This document shows positions 34,429 through 45,961 of a DNA stretch of 64,000 nucleotides, one piece after another. A program made the translations under genes and the position numbers. Source of the stretch: Eutreptiella sp. 'Long Island Sound 2002' (Eukaryota > Euglenozoa > Euglenophyceae > Eutreptiales > Eutreptiaceae); the NCBI GenBank assembly GCA_964036045.1, contig OZ038382.1:84543918-84607917 (forward strand), written 5' to 3'. Every line of letters starts with the position of its first letter. Position 1 is the stretch's first letter. The notes under the pieces are model-generated. The model was not told the origin of the DNA, searched no databases, and saw only the letters and a program-made list of their open reading frames with translations.

Positions 34429-35776
34429 ATGAACGCCTTTTTGCCCGCCGCCCCTCCCTTCGTCCAGTGTAGAATCCGTTTCGCCGAGGCCTCGTGAGCG
34501 CGCTGCAGAATCGCCGGGAACAGTGCCCTCACCAAGATGCCATGCACGTTTGGACCGCCGCTGAATGACGAGAGAGCTGGCCTACAGCCCTGCTGTTGTG
34601 GCGAGCGCCGTGGACGCGTGGAGCGCGTACGCCGGCGTCTTTACGAGCGACGCCAAGCAGTATGATGAGCGTGGCACAAGCCCTGGTCGTTGTGGAGGCA
34701 GGACGGCGTGATGGAGAGCGCCCTGGAGGAAATCTGCCCTCAGAGCGACCAGTGACAGCCCAGGGCTTGTGCGCATGTTCGTGGCACGGTTAAGCCACAC
34801 CATGATGGAATGAAACACGCCAAGCTTTCTAACCCTGTTCATTTGTATCTTTTGTCTGTCTACGCGCTGACGAGCTTTTTTTTTCTCGCTCCTGTGTACA
34901 ATGTCGCTTTCCCAGTTTTGGTTTCCTTTGCGCTTCTGTGTGGCGCCAGCGCTTATATGAGTGAATCTCACTCTAAATGAGTTGCATGTCAAATTCACTA
35001 AGGCCCTCGGAGGCCCAAACGACGCCTGCACAGGTGCTGTTTGCACTGTATGTGCATGTGTATATATGGGCTTTGTTTCTTTTCGTGTAGTTTTACATCT
35101 ACGCGCACTTTTGGATTGCGGGCCTTTGCACAGGTTTTGGTGGCTGTGACCACTGTTGAGACAGTGCTGCTGTTGGCAGCCACTGCCTTTATGAGCAGTT
35201 TGTGCCCTTTTGTGGCAGCCCAGTGGACTTTGCACTTTCTTCAGGCTCAGTTTCATGTTTTCTTACTGCTAAGCTTGCCAGGGCCAGTGTTGAACTTTTC
35301 TGTTATTTTGGTGTTGAGCCAAAAACAGCAGGGAAAGTAAAACACCAACAGGTATGGCACATTTTTGGCAGTGTCAAACAGGTTTTTACATGCTTGTTTC
35401 GAGAAACTTGCAGGATTTTCCCCTCAGGTTGGGAAACTTTTGCAGGGTTTTTCAAACTTCTGGTTTGGTAGATAGGGGAAAGTTTCTAAAACTGCCTTGC
35501 AGTTTGGGATTGCCCCTAGGAGCAAGTCTGTGAGGGGAGTGTTCACCACACCCCCTGATATGGAATGGGGTTTTTATAGCCTAAAGCAGTTCAGGCTTTT
35601 CCCCAACCCTTCATTTTTCTCCACACTTTCTGAATGTCTATTTTTTTAGGCATATTCAGGTAAGGCTGTACAATAGTGCCTTTGGCACTCAACCTATCTA
35701 TTTTTTTTCTCAGCCCAAGCAAGGGTCTTGGCGCCTCTTGAGGCGCTGATACCCATGCTTGAGCTTGTGAGGGGAG
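34429..35776. other. Non-coding interior of the LTR element
   Basis: No convincing ORF. It ends with the polypurine tract GAGGGGAG at about 35769-35776, directly before the 3' LTR. Confidence 0.6.
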
Positions 35777-36091
35777 TGTAATAGGTTTGAGTGCCTGCAG
35801 CTCAGAGCACGCGCGCAGAAATCGCGCATAATGTTGACAGCTCAGAGCGCGCTTACACAGTGCAGAAAATCAGCTTTTTCTTTCGAGATTCCGATATGTG
35901 TGTAATGTAGTTAATTATAAAATTACATTATGCATTGTACTGCACACGAACTACAGTTTTTAATTCATGCTATACCGAATTCACTGAATTCCTGTGCTTT
36001 GCCGTTCTATGCTTCGTTGAAGGAGATTGGGTATAATAGCCGTGATCAAGATCAACATCAAAAGATAGACACAAGGTATAGTAGGATTACA
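35777..36091 (+). repeat. 3' LTR, 315 bp
   Basis: See the 5' LTR. Followed directly by the ATTGT duplication. Confidence 0.95.
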
Positions 36092-36096
36092 ATTGT
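36092..36096. repeat. Target-site duplication ATTGT (right)
   Basis: Matches 33679-33683. Collapsing the two joins LINE codons MVHN to ATPPPL in frame. Confidence 0.9.
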
Positions 36097-38139
36097 GCAC
36101 CATGGTGGCAGATTCGACTTTCCGTACCAGCAGCTCGTTGCCCTCCAGATAGGTGGTGACGGCGTGGAGTATTTTGGTGGCTCTGGTGGGGGCCCGGGTG
36201 GTCGACAGGGGTTGACGTGCGGTGGCAGTCACCACCGCCATGTCGTCCCCAAATGCCAGGAGCGTCGTCCGTAGGGCGTATGATGCCACGTGGGAATGTG
36301 TCCGTCGGATGTAAAGCGCAAGCAGGAGGATGACGAGTAGGAAGAGGAATGGGCCTTCCAGACCCCCTTGCGGGACCCCACTGGTGGGGTGGACCCATGG
36401 GATGTTGCCCACGTCTGTTTCTACTGCGTACATGCGGGTGGCGAGGTACGCGTGCAGGAAGCCCTGGAAGGGGAGTCCCATGTGCTCCTAGACAGCCCGT
36501 AGGAGGCAGTGCGGGGTGTTGCGGAAGGCTACTTTGACATCCAGCGACGTGATGATGAGGTTGATCGGGTCCATGTCCACCACAGTGTCCCGCATAAATA
36601 TGGCCTCCAATGGAAACCTACCCGGTATGGCTCCCACATTGTGGGCGGTATAGCCCGGTACACTGCCGGGGCCACTCCTTTGAGGATGAGCACCCATAGG
36701 AGTTTGGCTTCCGTGGTGGCGCATACGATGGGTCTCCAGTTGTCGGGGTTCGCCCAGTTGCGTTTCTTATACAGCGGGTGTACTAGATTTGCCCAGTCGG
36801 GTGGTACGTCCGTTTTCCCGATCGCGATATCCCACAGGCGGGCGGCCAAGTGTCTCTTCAGGTTCTGCGGGAGCCTGCTGTAGAGCTCCGCCGGGAGTCC
36901 GTCCACCCCCGGGGTTTTTCCTGGTTGTAGTTTGTAAAACACCTCATCGAGTTCCTGAATGGTGAACGGGGTTCGGTGCATGTCTCGTCGCTGTCTTCTG
37001 TTGTAGAGTTTCGGCAGGTGCGATATCAATTCCTCCGTGTACGCTGACAGCTCGCCATCATCAGTGTTGTGTTGGCGCAGGAAGCTGCTGAGGACTTCTT
37101 CCAGGACCACCTTGGGATCGTCCGTCACTCTGCTGTCCTGTAGGCGTACTGTCTTGATGGCTCGGTGGCCCGTCTTCCCCAGGACCTTGTCCACGTGTTT
37201 CAAGGATTTGTAGGGTTGGGGGTTTTGAAAGTAGCGTTGTTGTTCTTGTGCCAGTTCCTTTACCCCGCGGACGTGCCATTCCCTGAGTTGCCGGCGCGTG
37301 GTGTCCAGCCGTGCGGCGATTTCCTCTGCGTCATGTTGGGCCTGCAGGTCATGTGAGTGCACTGCCGTGTGCAGTGCTCGCTTGTCCTGCCATATGGCTG
37401 TAACCAGCGACCGTAGATCTTGATGCGGGCTGGCGACAACCTGTGTTCTGTGTTGTGCGTGGAGGCCGTATGCCGTGGCCGCTTGTCGCATGGTGAGGTT
37501 GAGGTCCGTCTCGTCTTGTTGGCCCAGGATGCGCTGTACCGTGCGGTAGGGCCTTATCCATTTGTGGGTGTCATGCTCTTCTGGCGGCCTGATGGGGGGT
37601 TGCTCTTCGTGGTCCATGCCATCCCTGGAGGCCGGGGGTACTTGAAGTGCCTTGATTTGTATCTCCAGGGGTCGATGTCTGGTGATCTTGGATGGTAGGT
37701 CGTGGTATTGCGTCCGTGCCACCTCGACGTGTGCCGAGTCCGCGTAGCAGAGGTGGATGCGGGAATCTGCCGAGCAAGGTTGCGGTGGCCTGTGCGAAGG
37801 CTGGCCTCGTAGAGAAGCTGTGAGGTCCTGCAGGCCCAGATTTTGCAAGGTGACTTGCACCGCTGCGTCCTCGGGCGTCTGTTGCCCTCCGCGATCGTCT
37901 GCTGACGGGGCTGCATTGAAGTCCCCTATGATGACAATTGGCCCCATCATGGCAGGTTGTGGGTAGGCCTCCATGAGGTGTTCGAGGAATGTCTCCGTGG
38001 CGTCTCCACAGGGGACGTGTACGTTGATGACATTCAGCTGCCACATTGGGCCTACCAGTTCGTACGCCGCTAGGCGGCCTTCTACTCCCAGGTGGTGGTG
38101 GACGTGCACTTGGACTTCACTTTTGTGGGATATGGGCAC
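36097..38139 (-). pseudogene. LINE RT ORF, endonuclease and RT palm
   Basis: From about 38139 on the minus strand: VINVHVPCGD, IVIIGDFNAAP and HRPLEIQ fit an apurinic-type endonuclease, which nicks the target. After a linker, TPGVDGLPAELY and NPDNWRPI open the RT; SLDVKVAFRN (motif A), SGVPQGGLEGP (motif B) and LAFGDDMAVV (motif C) complete the active site. A frame change near 36600-36720 and a stop at 36488 show decay. The interruption at 36097 is the LTR element. Confidence 0.85.
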
Positions 38140-39008
38140 TCCGTTGACCCTGAAAAGCGTATAATACGTGGAGGTAGTCTTGGTTCCTCAGCCGCGAACC
38201 CCAGTCATCTGCCTTTGCTCTACAGGTGGGAAGGTCAGTGTGTGGTGCAGCAGCGATTGATTTTTTTCATGCCCTGCTAAACAAGGGGGCTGATCATACA
38301 AACAAAAAACTCCGCCTCTGCCTGTGGCAGAGCAGGGAGTCCGACTCCATTGACATATGCGCTGTGCACGCCAAAAGAGCACTCCTTCCCTCCAAGCCCT
38401 AGCAGGGGAATGCGTCCCTGTTAGGCCACAGATGCTTAGTAGCTCTGTGTTCGCTTGCCATTTCACAGGTGAGCCATTAGGGCTCGTGACATCTTCTCCA
38501 ACACCACCCAGTAAAGCGTGTGTGTAGGAGTGGTAGTCCTGAGTGGGGGCTTGAGCCAGTTGAACCAGCGCTCGCCCACCAGCATGGTGCCACTGCAGAG
38601 TGTGTACGACCTGTAGTGCCTGTGTCACTGTCCCACCCGTTTCCTGCAGTTTTAGCGGGGTCGGTGGGCAGTGGCAGTGGTCAGGCTAGATTTTGGCCAT
38701 CGTAGCAAATAGGCATTTTCAAGCCTTCATAGTTTTCAGCCACCCCTCCCCTGTAGTAGGCAGGTAGGTAGGGAAAACAATACCTGGATTAGTATGCTGG
38801 GTATTCCCCCAAGGGTTTGCGCCAGCAAAAAAACTGGGCGCTTAGGGGAGGAGAGACCCGGGGCGTACCTCGTGGCACCGGTAAGACATCCTCGAGGTTT
38901 AGCAAGCGGGCAGACTTGAGTATAATTAGGACACCATTTCTGCGGCTCGCTCTCAGGACCTTAAGAATAGCACACTCACACATACGCTTAGGCAGGTAAG
39001 GGTAAGGT
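38140..39008. other. Spacer between the LINE and gypsy element B
   Basis: No gene. Contains an AGGT/AGGC run at 38757-38776 similar to the LINE tails at 16.5 and 47.0 kb, so a short LINE 3' remnant may lie here. The region next to 39008 may include the 3' LTR of element B, but I found no matching partner at the other end. Confidence 0.35.
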
Positions 39009-39935
39009 TCAGTCCGTAGCTTTAGTCTTGGAGGCAAGCATCTCAAGGAGCCTCAGCAACTCACCAAGGTTGTTTCGGGAAGCGTAGTCTACCAGAACTG
39101 AGTTTAGGCGTCCCTCAGGTAGAACAAACGCTGAGAGGGGCTCCCAGGTGGCCTCTCCAACTCCAAACCCTTCCCAGAGGGTGAAGAAGCGCCAACCCTG
39201 GCGATAGCGGTTGCGTAGGACAGACTTCACCAGGTAGAAGCCCTCCTTAGCCATCTCCTCACCGATCATGTCGGGGAGGTCCCCTTCCACTTCCATTGGG
39301 CTGGCAGGCCCCTGTAGGTCTAGGGCGACGATTTCCTCGTCGTTCAGCTCCCACTCCTCCCCACAGAGGTCTTCAGGATCATAGTAGCGCTTCAGGTGTT
39401 GAGCAGCGCACACCAGGGTCCCCCCTAAACGGGGAGAACACCGCACTGTTATACGGTTTTCATCCACAGATAGAATCTTGTAGGGCCCGAAGTAGGGGTC
39501 ATCGCTAGTAGAGCGTGGCCAGGCGTGTAGTCGGCTGTGGTGCACCAGCACCCAGTCCCCCTCTTGGTAGGTGGCAGGCACCCGGTGCTTGTTCTTTATG
39601 TTCCACTGACGCTCCCTCACTCTCTGGACCATAGCCTTGGCCTTGTCCACCTTCGCTTGTTGCTCCTGGACCCACTCACCCACAGAAGAATGGGTCTCCC
39701 CTGGATAGGGAGCATGTAGGAACCACGACGGGCGCCCTAGGAATAGTTCATGGGGTGAGTAGCCAGTCGCTGAACTCTCTTGGGAGTTCATCATCAAGGA
39801 TATGACGGGGAGTAGTCTCACCCAGTCTTTGCTGCGTTCAGCTTTGCACCATATCCTTACATTCTCCTGGAGGACATGAATCTGTCGCTCACATAGGGTG
39901 TTGCTCGTGTGAGAGGAGGGGATCCCTGTAGACAC
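39009..39935 (-). pseudogene. pol: Element B integrase C-terminal half and chromodomain
   Basis: SNTLCERQIHVLQENVR is the region of the catalytic Glu of integrase (CERQ). GYSPHELFLGRPSWF is the usual end of the core, followed by an SH3-like stretch (GDWVLVHHSRL). The end, FYLVKSVLRNRYRQGWRFF and ATWEPLSAFVLP, is chromodomain-like. Separated by a stop and a frame change from the preceding part. Confidence 0.8.
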
Positions 39936-39952
39936 CTAGACATTGAGGGATC

Positions 39953-41224
39953 TCAGAACCCTCTGAAACCAGCCGGTATCTGAGCGTACTCGTACGTCCT
40001 CATCGGGGTTGATCTCCTTGGGCGCCAAAACACACAAAACCACTCCTCCAGGAGTATCTTGATAGTCTTCTCCCCCGTAATTTGCTTGGTAAATGGGAAC
40101 ACCCTGGTAAACTTGGTCAGTTCACAGGTCACCACGAGGGCGAAGTTATAGCCCCAAAACTTCGCCATCTCCGTGTAGTCCACGTAGAGAACACTGTTAG
40201 CACAGTGAGGAATGGGCAGGGTCAAGTAGAGACCCCTGTCCCTGATGTCCCCAGGTTTGCAGGACCTACACGGGCACTTGTCCACGATAGGCTGGAGGGT
40301 CTTCCGCAGTTGGTCATCAGTCCACGTAGTGTGGAACCACTGCTTGAATAGCCTCAGGGTACGGTAAGACACCAGATGACCGCTGGACTCATGGCTCCAC
40401 TTCAGCAGCGCTGGGACTCTGTCACTGGGTACCACAATGCGGTCCTCGTGCCAGAGGTAGCTCTTGTCCCTCTTCCACTGTTCTTGGTTGACCAGGAGGG
40501 GTTCAAGGCGTTTCTCCAGGCTCTTGTAGATATCCCCAAACTCCTTCAGGTACCCCGCTTGTTGGAGTCCATCTAGGGGGCGTATCATAGTCATGTTGAG
40601 GTCCAAGTGTACATCCATACGGCTGAACGCCTCCTTAGCCAGCGCTTCGGACCGGGCAACAATCAGGGCGTCGAAGTTGTTGCAGCTGATGTAGTCTGCA
40701 TACTCGTTCTTCACTCCCTGGATATGGTGTACCGTCAGCTGTAGCTTGGCCTTCTCAGGTGGGGGACCCTTCTGGAAAGTGCGGACCGGCTCTTGGTTGC
40801 ACAGCCAGACCACAGGGTTACTCCCCAACAGTCGTGCCTGAGAGGATAGCACCAGCATACCCGCGAGCAATTCCTGCTCATAGGTGGGGTAGTTGCCCCT
40901 GGCCTGGTTCCATTTCCAGTTCCAGTGGGCGAGGGGTACTAGGACCCACTTGTCGTCAGGGTAGCTGTGCTTGAGAGTTCCATCTCGGTTGAGACCTCCA
41001 GTCCCCCTTTGAGAAATAGCCGAGTCGAACTCCTGCTTCTCTAGTGCTTGCCATTGGAACAACATTCCACCACCGCCCACATTGCTGGCGTCGGTCACCA
41101 GGAAAATCTCACCGTGTGCTCCAGGCACGTCCACGCACTTAGCGTTGGCCACCTTGTCTTTGAGCTCGTCAAACGCTTGTTGCTCTTGTGGGCCCCAGCG
41201 CCACGTAGTTCTTTTCTTGATCAA
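39953..41224 (-). pseudogene. pol: Element B RNase H and integrase N-terminal half
   Basis: QQAFDELKDKVANA and FLVTDASNVGGG mark the RNase H start; EQELLAGMLVLSSQ carries the Glu. HESSGHLVSYRTLRLF and CPCRSCKPG form the HHCC finger; SVLYVDYTEMAKF holds the first integrase Asp. The block with the second Asp lies beyond a frame break at about 39960. Confidence 0.85.
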
Positions 41225-41335
41225 GTCCGTAGGAATGGCGCTGGTGTGGGTGAAGTTCTTGATATGGCGGCTGTAGAAGTTGCACGCTGCAATGAAACTG
41301 CGTACATCATGGAGTCCTTTCTTGGGGTCTTCATG

Positions 41336-41974
41336 TCATACCTTAGCGTCCATCAGGGGTTTGGCCTTAGAGGCCGCTGGGGTCCACCAACCAGAGCCAA
41401 CGTCAAACCCCAGGTACTGCATGGTCTCCTGCATGAACTCACACTTCTCCAGCTTGAGTCTTCTGTGGTTCTCCTGGCAGACCGCAAAGAACTCAGGCAA
41501 GAAGATTGGGTGATCCTCCTGGGTATTGGTCCCGAGGCATACATCGTCAATGTGCGCCTCCATCTGGGCCCCACGGGATATGAGTTCTTGCACCTTGGGT
41601 CTTCTTCATAGAATGGACAACATCTTGTTCATCAGCTCTTGGAATAGAGCGGGTGCATTGGCCACGCCGAAGGGCATGACCTTGCACTTGAACACCCTCC
41701 CCTGGGGGGTGATGAAGGCTAGTAGCTCCTGAGCGTTGGGCGTCAGGTCCACCTGCCGGAATCCGCTCCTCTTGTCCATATTGGTCTTGTAGCGACAGGA
41801 GGCTATCTTCTGAAGGGTAGACTCCATATTAGGAATGGACCCTGAGTGGTTCAACGTTTTCTTGTACAGCTCTCCATAGTCCACTACCAGCCGTTTGGCT
41901 GTAGACCCAGGCTTAGCCACCAGGAAACAGGGGCTGCAGTGTTGGGGGTAGTCCCCGTCCTTGTACTCCAGCAC
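41336..41974 (-). pseudogene. pol: Element B reverse transcriptase
   Basis: Two minus-strand frames (41974-41606 and 41593-41336) form one RT palm: RLVVDYGELYKKT, NMDKRSGFRQVDL, CKVMPFGVANAPALFQ, then after a one-step frame change AHIDDVCLGT (YxDD region) and QYLGFDVG. The upstream N-terminal part (42000-42700) is broken by stops. Confidence 0.85.
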
Positions 41975-41999
41975 TAGGCCAGCGTTGCTACATTCTTGT

Positions 42000-42903
42000 A
42001 TCTGTCACTCAATCTCGTCGGCCTGCTCTTTAGGAGCCGGATAGGGTCTCATCTGGAACTTGTGACCCACGAACTAGGGTTTCAGCTTGAGGTCCATCTG
42101 TACCAGCTTGTCACATGAGGCTGGGTGTGGTAGTTCCCTGAACACCTCCAGATAGGTCCTTATAAGCTTCTGCACCCGCGGGTCCAATAGCTTGATCTTG
42201 TCCTCTATGTCCTCATCAGAGTGTAAGTTGCTTGCCCCCTGAGTAATAGACGTCGGGAGGTGATCCTCTACCCACTAATCGCCCTTGGTAGTATCCTTCA
42301 ACCCTTGGTAGGCATATAGTAGGTCTCGTTCAACCATCTCAGGTGGACGATGGCAACATAGGCACCCTCGAGGGGGTTCACATACACATTCCTCCACACG
42401 CTCTTCATGAGCTTAAGATCTACCTCCCTTTGCCAGGTGGTGATCTTCTGTTCGAGGTCCTCCTTCAATTGGGATGGATATCACATATGTCCTTGCTTCA
42501 GGCGCCATGAGCTGCGGGTAGGCTTAGCGTAGCAGAGCTTCTTCGCCACCATCCTGCTCTTGGAGTCCACGTACTCTCTTACCCTGGATCGGGGGTCCAG
42601 CTCCTCGTCCACGGGGTTTTCCACCCTCATGAAGAGTAGGGGTTTCAGTGGGGCGACGTACTCGGCATTCTCCACTTCCTCCACGCATGTCTGCACTAAG
42701 AAGGCGTCATGCTCAGTTTCGTCATCAGAGTGGATAGAGCTGTGGAGCTAAGATAGTCCACACTCAGAGACTCCATCAGGAACAGGTACATGGCAGGGAG
42801 AGTATGGGGCATTGGTGTTAGTCACGACGTTTTCATATCCCCCTGTTATAGTCTCAATACCATCTCCAGGTCGTAGTCGATCCTTCAAGTCACCCTGGGT
42901 GAG
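42000..42903 (-). pseudogene. Element B linker between MTase-like domain and RT
   Basis: Minus-strand pieces such as EYVAPLKPLLFMRVENP (near 42620-42665) are coding-like but interrupted by several stops. No domain recognised. Confidence 0.4.
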
Positions 42904-43839
42904 TCAATCGCTCTCTCGTTGTATAGCCTGGACCAGAGTTGAGTCCAGGTCCTCCCAGAGGATGGAGGTAAGACCCCCATCCACCACGCTGAGCATACTT
43001 CCCCATCCGGGTTTCCCGATGGGCGTCTTCCGCCCCAGAGGCACGTAGATGGCCTCATCAGGTAGCCGAACAGAGCTGATAGTCAGCCTGTCCAGGAGAT
43101 TTCGCCAGTACTCGTTGCCCCCATGGGCTCCCCAATAGGGGGAACACAGGACCATACTGGAACGTTCCAGGGCCACCTTGGTCAAGACCTTCACCGGTAC
43201 ACTGAACCTGGGGTTCCCGTAGGCCCTCCCGAAAGAGGGCCAGTCAAACTTGTAGCTGCAGTTTTTCCTCTTGCTGCAGTAAAGGTCCAAGACATGTTGC
43301 TTGTCGCTGGCGAACAGCTCCACGCTCAAGTCTTCTCTGGAGTAACCCAACACCTTCAGACCTTCGTCTAGGACTTCGCCCAATAGTTGATAGTCCTCAG
43401 TTTTGGAGGCCGCCATCATGTTCGAGGGCTCCTCCTTCGACACCCCCAGGCAGCTCGAGATATTCTGTGACTGCTCCAGTGGCAGGGACTCTCGGCCATT
43501 GCCGTGGTCCACGTAGAGGGGGTAGGGCACTTGTAGCGTCAGGGATTGTACCTCAGAGTGGTGCACGAAGAAGTCAGTCCCCAATACAAAATCGAAGGCC
43601 TCAGTGTCCATCACATAGAACCGATGGGCGATAGTTCGGGAGCCCATTGGTACCTCCACTCCACAGTCCCCGCAGCTGTGCACCACATGTCCATCCCCGA
43701 TTCGTATATCCGCGGTGGTCATGGTGTTCTTCAGGCTCCCACAAGGTAAAAATTGCTTGGCCACTATAGATATGGTGACTCCAGTATCCAGTACTCCCAG
43801 GTATTCACGTTTCCCTAGTCGGATACGCACCCAGAACAC
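42904..43839 (-). pseudogene. pol: Element B protease and methyltransferase-like domain
   Basis: LGVLDTGVTISIVAKQF is an aspartic protease active site, and DFVLGTDFFVHH is the second protease strand. Further on, SVELFASDKQHVLDLYC, SYKFDWPS, YGNPRFSVPVKVL and SSMVLCSPYWG match the layout of the adenine-methyltransferase-like domain also present in elements A and E. Here the NPPF-type motif reads NPRF. Confidence 0.7.
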
Positions 43840-43978
43840 CAGGTCCAGGGCCCCACCGGAGCCTCCCCATCAGAACTCCGCGAGACAAGTCACCTCGAAC
43901 AACCTGTTCCGCAATTTGAGGGCCATCCTCATGAAACGGCTTCTCTTCTTGGCGTTGCCATCATCACCACCTTCATGC

Positions 43979-45404
43979 TCACGCTTGGCCCCTTGCTCTC
44001 GCTGGGCCTGGGTCTGCGAGCGTGTGGTAGGACCAGACTGCCCTCCAGAGGGTTCGGAGTTCCCCCCAGGGATTAGGGTTCGGGTTGCCTTCTTTCTTGT
44101 CCGAGTTCTTGTGGTCCTTGTCTGGCTGGCAGTTAGCGCCTCCTCCTCGTCCACCTTGGCTCTTGTACTGTCCTTTTCCACGTCCTTTCGACTTGCCCTT
44201 GCCGGAGTCGTTGCCTTTGCTCTTGCCACCGCCCTTGGAAGAGCTTTTGCCAGGATCCTCGCCCTTCAGCTTCGCCGACAGGCGCTGCTTGTGGTAGCAC
44301 TCATCCTCGTAGTGCTTCCTCTTCCCACAGAAGGCACAGGTGATAGTACACCTGTAGTGATCCGGCATCTTAGGCTTGGCGCCAGTGTTGGTCTCCTGCT
44401 TCTTCCCTTGGACTACGAAGGAGTCTCGCTGCTCGCAGTCGGGGGCGTGCTGCAGGTGGCCATGCTCATCTCTGGCGTCGCACCAGAAGAGGCCCTTGAC
44501 ATTGTCCATGATACGGGCGTGCTTGGAGGTAGTCCCCTGTCCAGGTCTGGGTCCTTGGTACCCTTTGCCATGGCTTCCAGAGCCTTCTCCCCCAGGACGG
44601 TAGGCGTTCAGGTGCTGGTCGCTTTCTTTCTCCGGCGCCAGCTCCAGGAGTAGCACAGACAAATCCTCGTAGTTGAGGGCTCTAGCCTTGCGCTCTGCCG
44701 TTGACCGGCACTCGTCCCACAGCTCCCGGGGGAGCTTAGCCACCAACCAGAAAAGCAGGTCGTTGCTGCTGTAGGAACCGGGCGTCAGTCGTCCAGCCGA
44801 GTGATCCAGGCCAGCTAGTAGCTTGGAGACCCTGGAAGTTTTGGGGTTGTTGGGCAGCACGGCCAGGTTCTCGATCTCGGCCCTGACGGAGAGGTCAGTT
44901 TGGTAGGTAGGGTACTGCCTCTCCAAGGCAACCAACACGTCGGCAAAGGTGGAGGACTTAGTCACGATCTGCTTGACCTGCTTCTCCAGGTACTTGGTCT
45001 TGCAGGACTGCAGGAGCAGATCACACTTGCCTCGCCCACTAGCATGGGTTTGGCCGGTCATTCAGAGTAACCGGCGAAAATTCTCAGCGAACTCGCTGAG
45101 ATCCTTGCTCGTGAACTCAGGCAAGTTCGGCCACGATCGTTGAGGTGGCAATGCACTTAGCCTCCCGAGACCTGCGTCCCTCAGGGCGCCTGGTCTTCCT
45201 CTTCTTCTTCTTCTTCCGCCCACTGGGGTTCTCGGGGTCCTCAGGGTCGTCGTCCTCTGAGGGTAAAGCAGAAGTCATGGACGGCGGCTCATCAACAGAG
45301 GGGTCTCCGCCTAGGTCACTAGAGCCATGGGGCTCCTCGTCAACCATTGCCCTTAGGGCTGTCATCCCCCGCCGGTCCATCTCGGCTCTCCTGGAATTCC
45401 CCAC
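43979..45404 (-). pseudogene. gag: Element B gag
   Basis: An acidic/basic N-terminal piece (45404-45117) is followed, after a one-base frame change near 45120 and a TGA at 45062-45064, by the capsid-like part (45061 down). A canonical CX2CX4HX4C knuckle (CAFCGKRKHYEDEC) lies near 44300-44345, then a Lys/Gly/Ser-rich tail. Confidence 0.8.
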
Positions 45405-45424
45405 GTGGCTTTGGGGAGGCTGGG

Positions 45425-45872
45425 CCTAGCTAAGTAGGAATATTTCATGTGACATGGCACTGACCTCAGCGCCACAAGCCATGCCACCCCGGCACCTATG
45501 GGACCGGAAAGTAAAGACCGCACATCTCAAGATGGCACTATGGAATAGTGTGAGCCCTTAGGGCAGTTTCTCAATCAGTCCTTCTCAAACCTGTCAAATA
45601 TTTCATCCTGAGTTGCTTTGAATGCAAATTGCTGTGGTCTATTGTTGATAGTTGTCTTCATACAACTCTTCCTGACTGCAGCCCTTTATGCTTTGATCCT
45701 GTTTATCTTCTACTTGCTTATCTCTGGCTTGGGGTATCTCGGATTGGTTGTATTTCAACAATAAAGCATTTCCCTCATTAGAAACAAGCAGCAGGAACCC
45801 TACACCAGCAGCGAGGAGCAGGACAGGCACATCAAAAACACAGTGCTGAAAACACTATAAACCGTTCTGGTA
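45425..45872 (+). repeat. Dispersed repeat R, inverted partial copy
   Basis: Reverse complement of about 12395-12830. Lacks the tRNA-like block. Confidence 0.7.
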
Positions 45873-45961
45873 GCAAGAGGGAGACAGTCTCTGCGTACCG
45901 GCAGCATCCCCGTGCCGTACATCCAGTGCGCCGAGTATTGTCCTGAGCAAGAAGGGCAAAT

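Larger units (their letters stand above)
33684..36091 (+). mobile_element. 2,408-bp non-autonomous LTR retrotransposon (TRIM/LARD-like)
   Basis: Two 315-bp direct repeats, each starting TGTAATAGG and ending GGATTACA (TG..CA), flank 1,778 bp. The purine tract GAGGGGAG lies directly before the right LTR, and the 5-bp ATTGT duplication surrounds the whole. The LTRs differ at six positions (about 1.9%), so the insertion is fairly recent. No RT, protease or integrase is present. It must be mobilised by another element. Confidence 0.95.
16517..38240 (-). mobile_element. Very large LINE, interrupted by two younger insertions
   Basis: On the minus strand the order is an apurinic-type endonuclease, RT, RNase H, a Cys/His tail, then a second coding region with a RING-like finger and an Ulp1-like domain, a long 3' region, and an (ACCT)n tail at about 16517-16540. 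The DNA transposon at 24715-31108 and the LTR element at 33684-36091 sit inside the RT ORF. Without them the element is about 12.9 kb, long for a LINE. The coding parts carry frameshifts and stops. That the RING/Ulp1 region belongs to the same LINE is inferred from its orientation and its close spacing after the RT ORF. Confidence 0.75.
39009..45404 (-). mobile_element. Ty3/gypsy chromovirus B, decayed
   Basis: Minus strand: gag (45404-43979), protease and MTase-like domain (43839-42904), RT (41974-41336), RNase H and integrase (41224-39953), integrase end and chromodomain (39935-39009). It is broken by several stops and frameshifts. No LTR pair was identified; repeat R lies directly beyond its 5' side. 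Confidence 0.88.

Noticed and set aside
33684-36091. Segmental duplication of a 315-bp block
   Set aside because: TG..CA ends, polypurine tract and ATTGT duplication show an LTR element.
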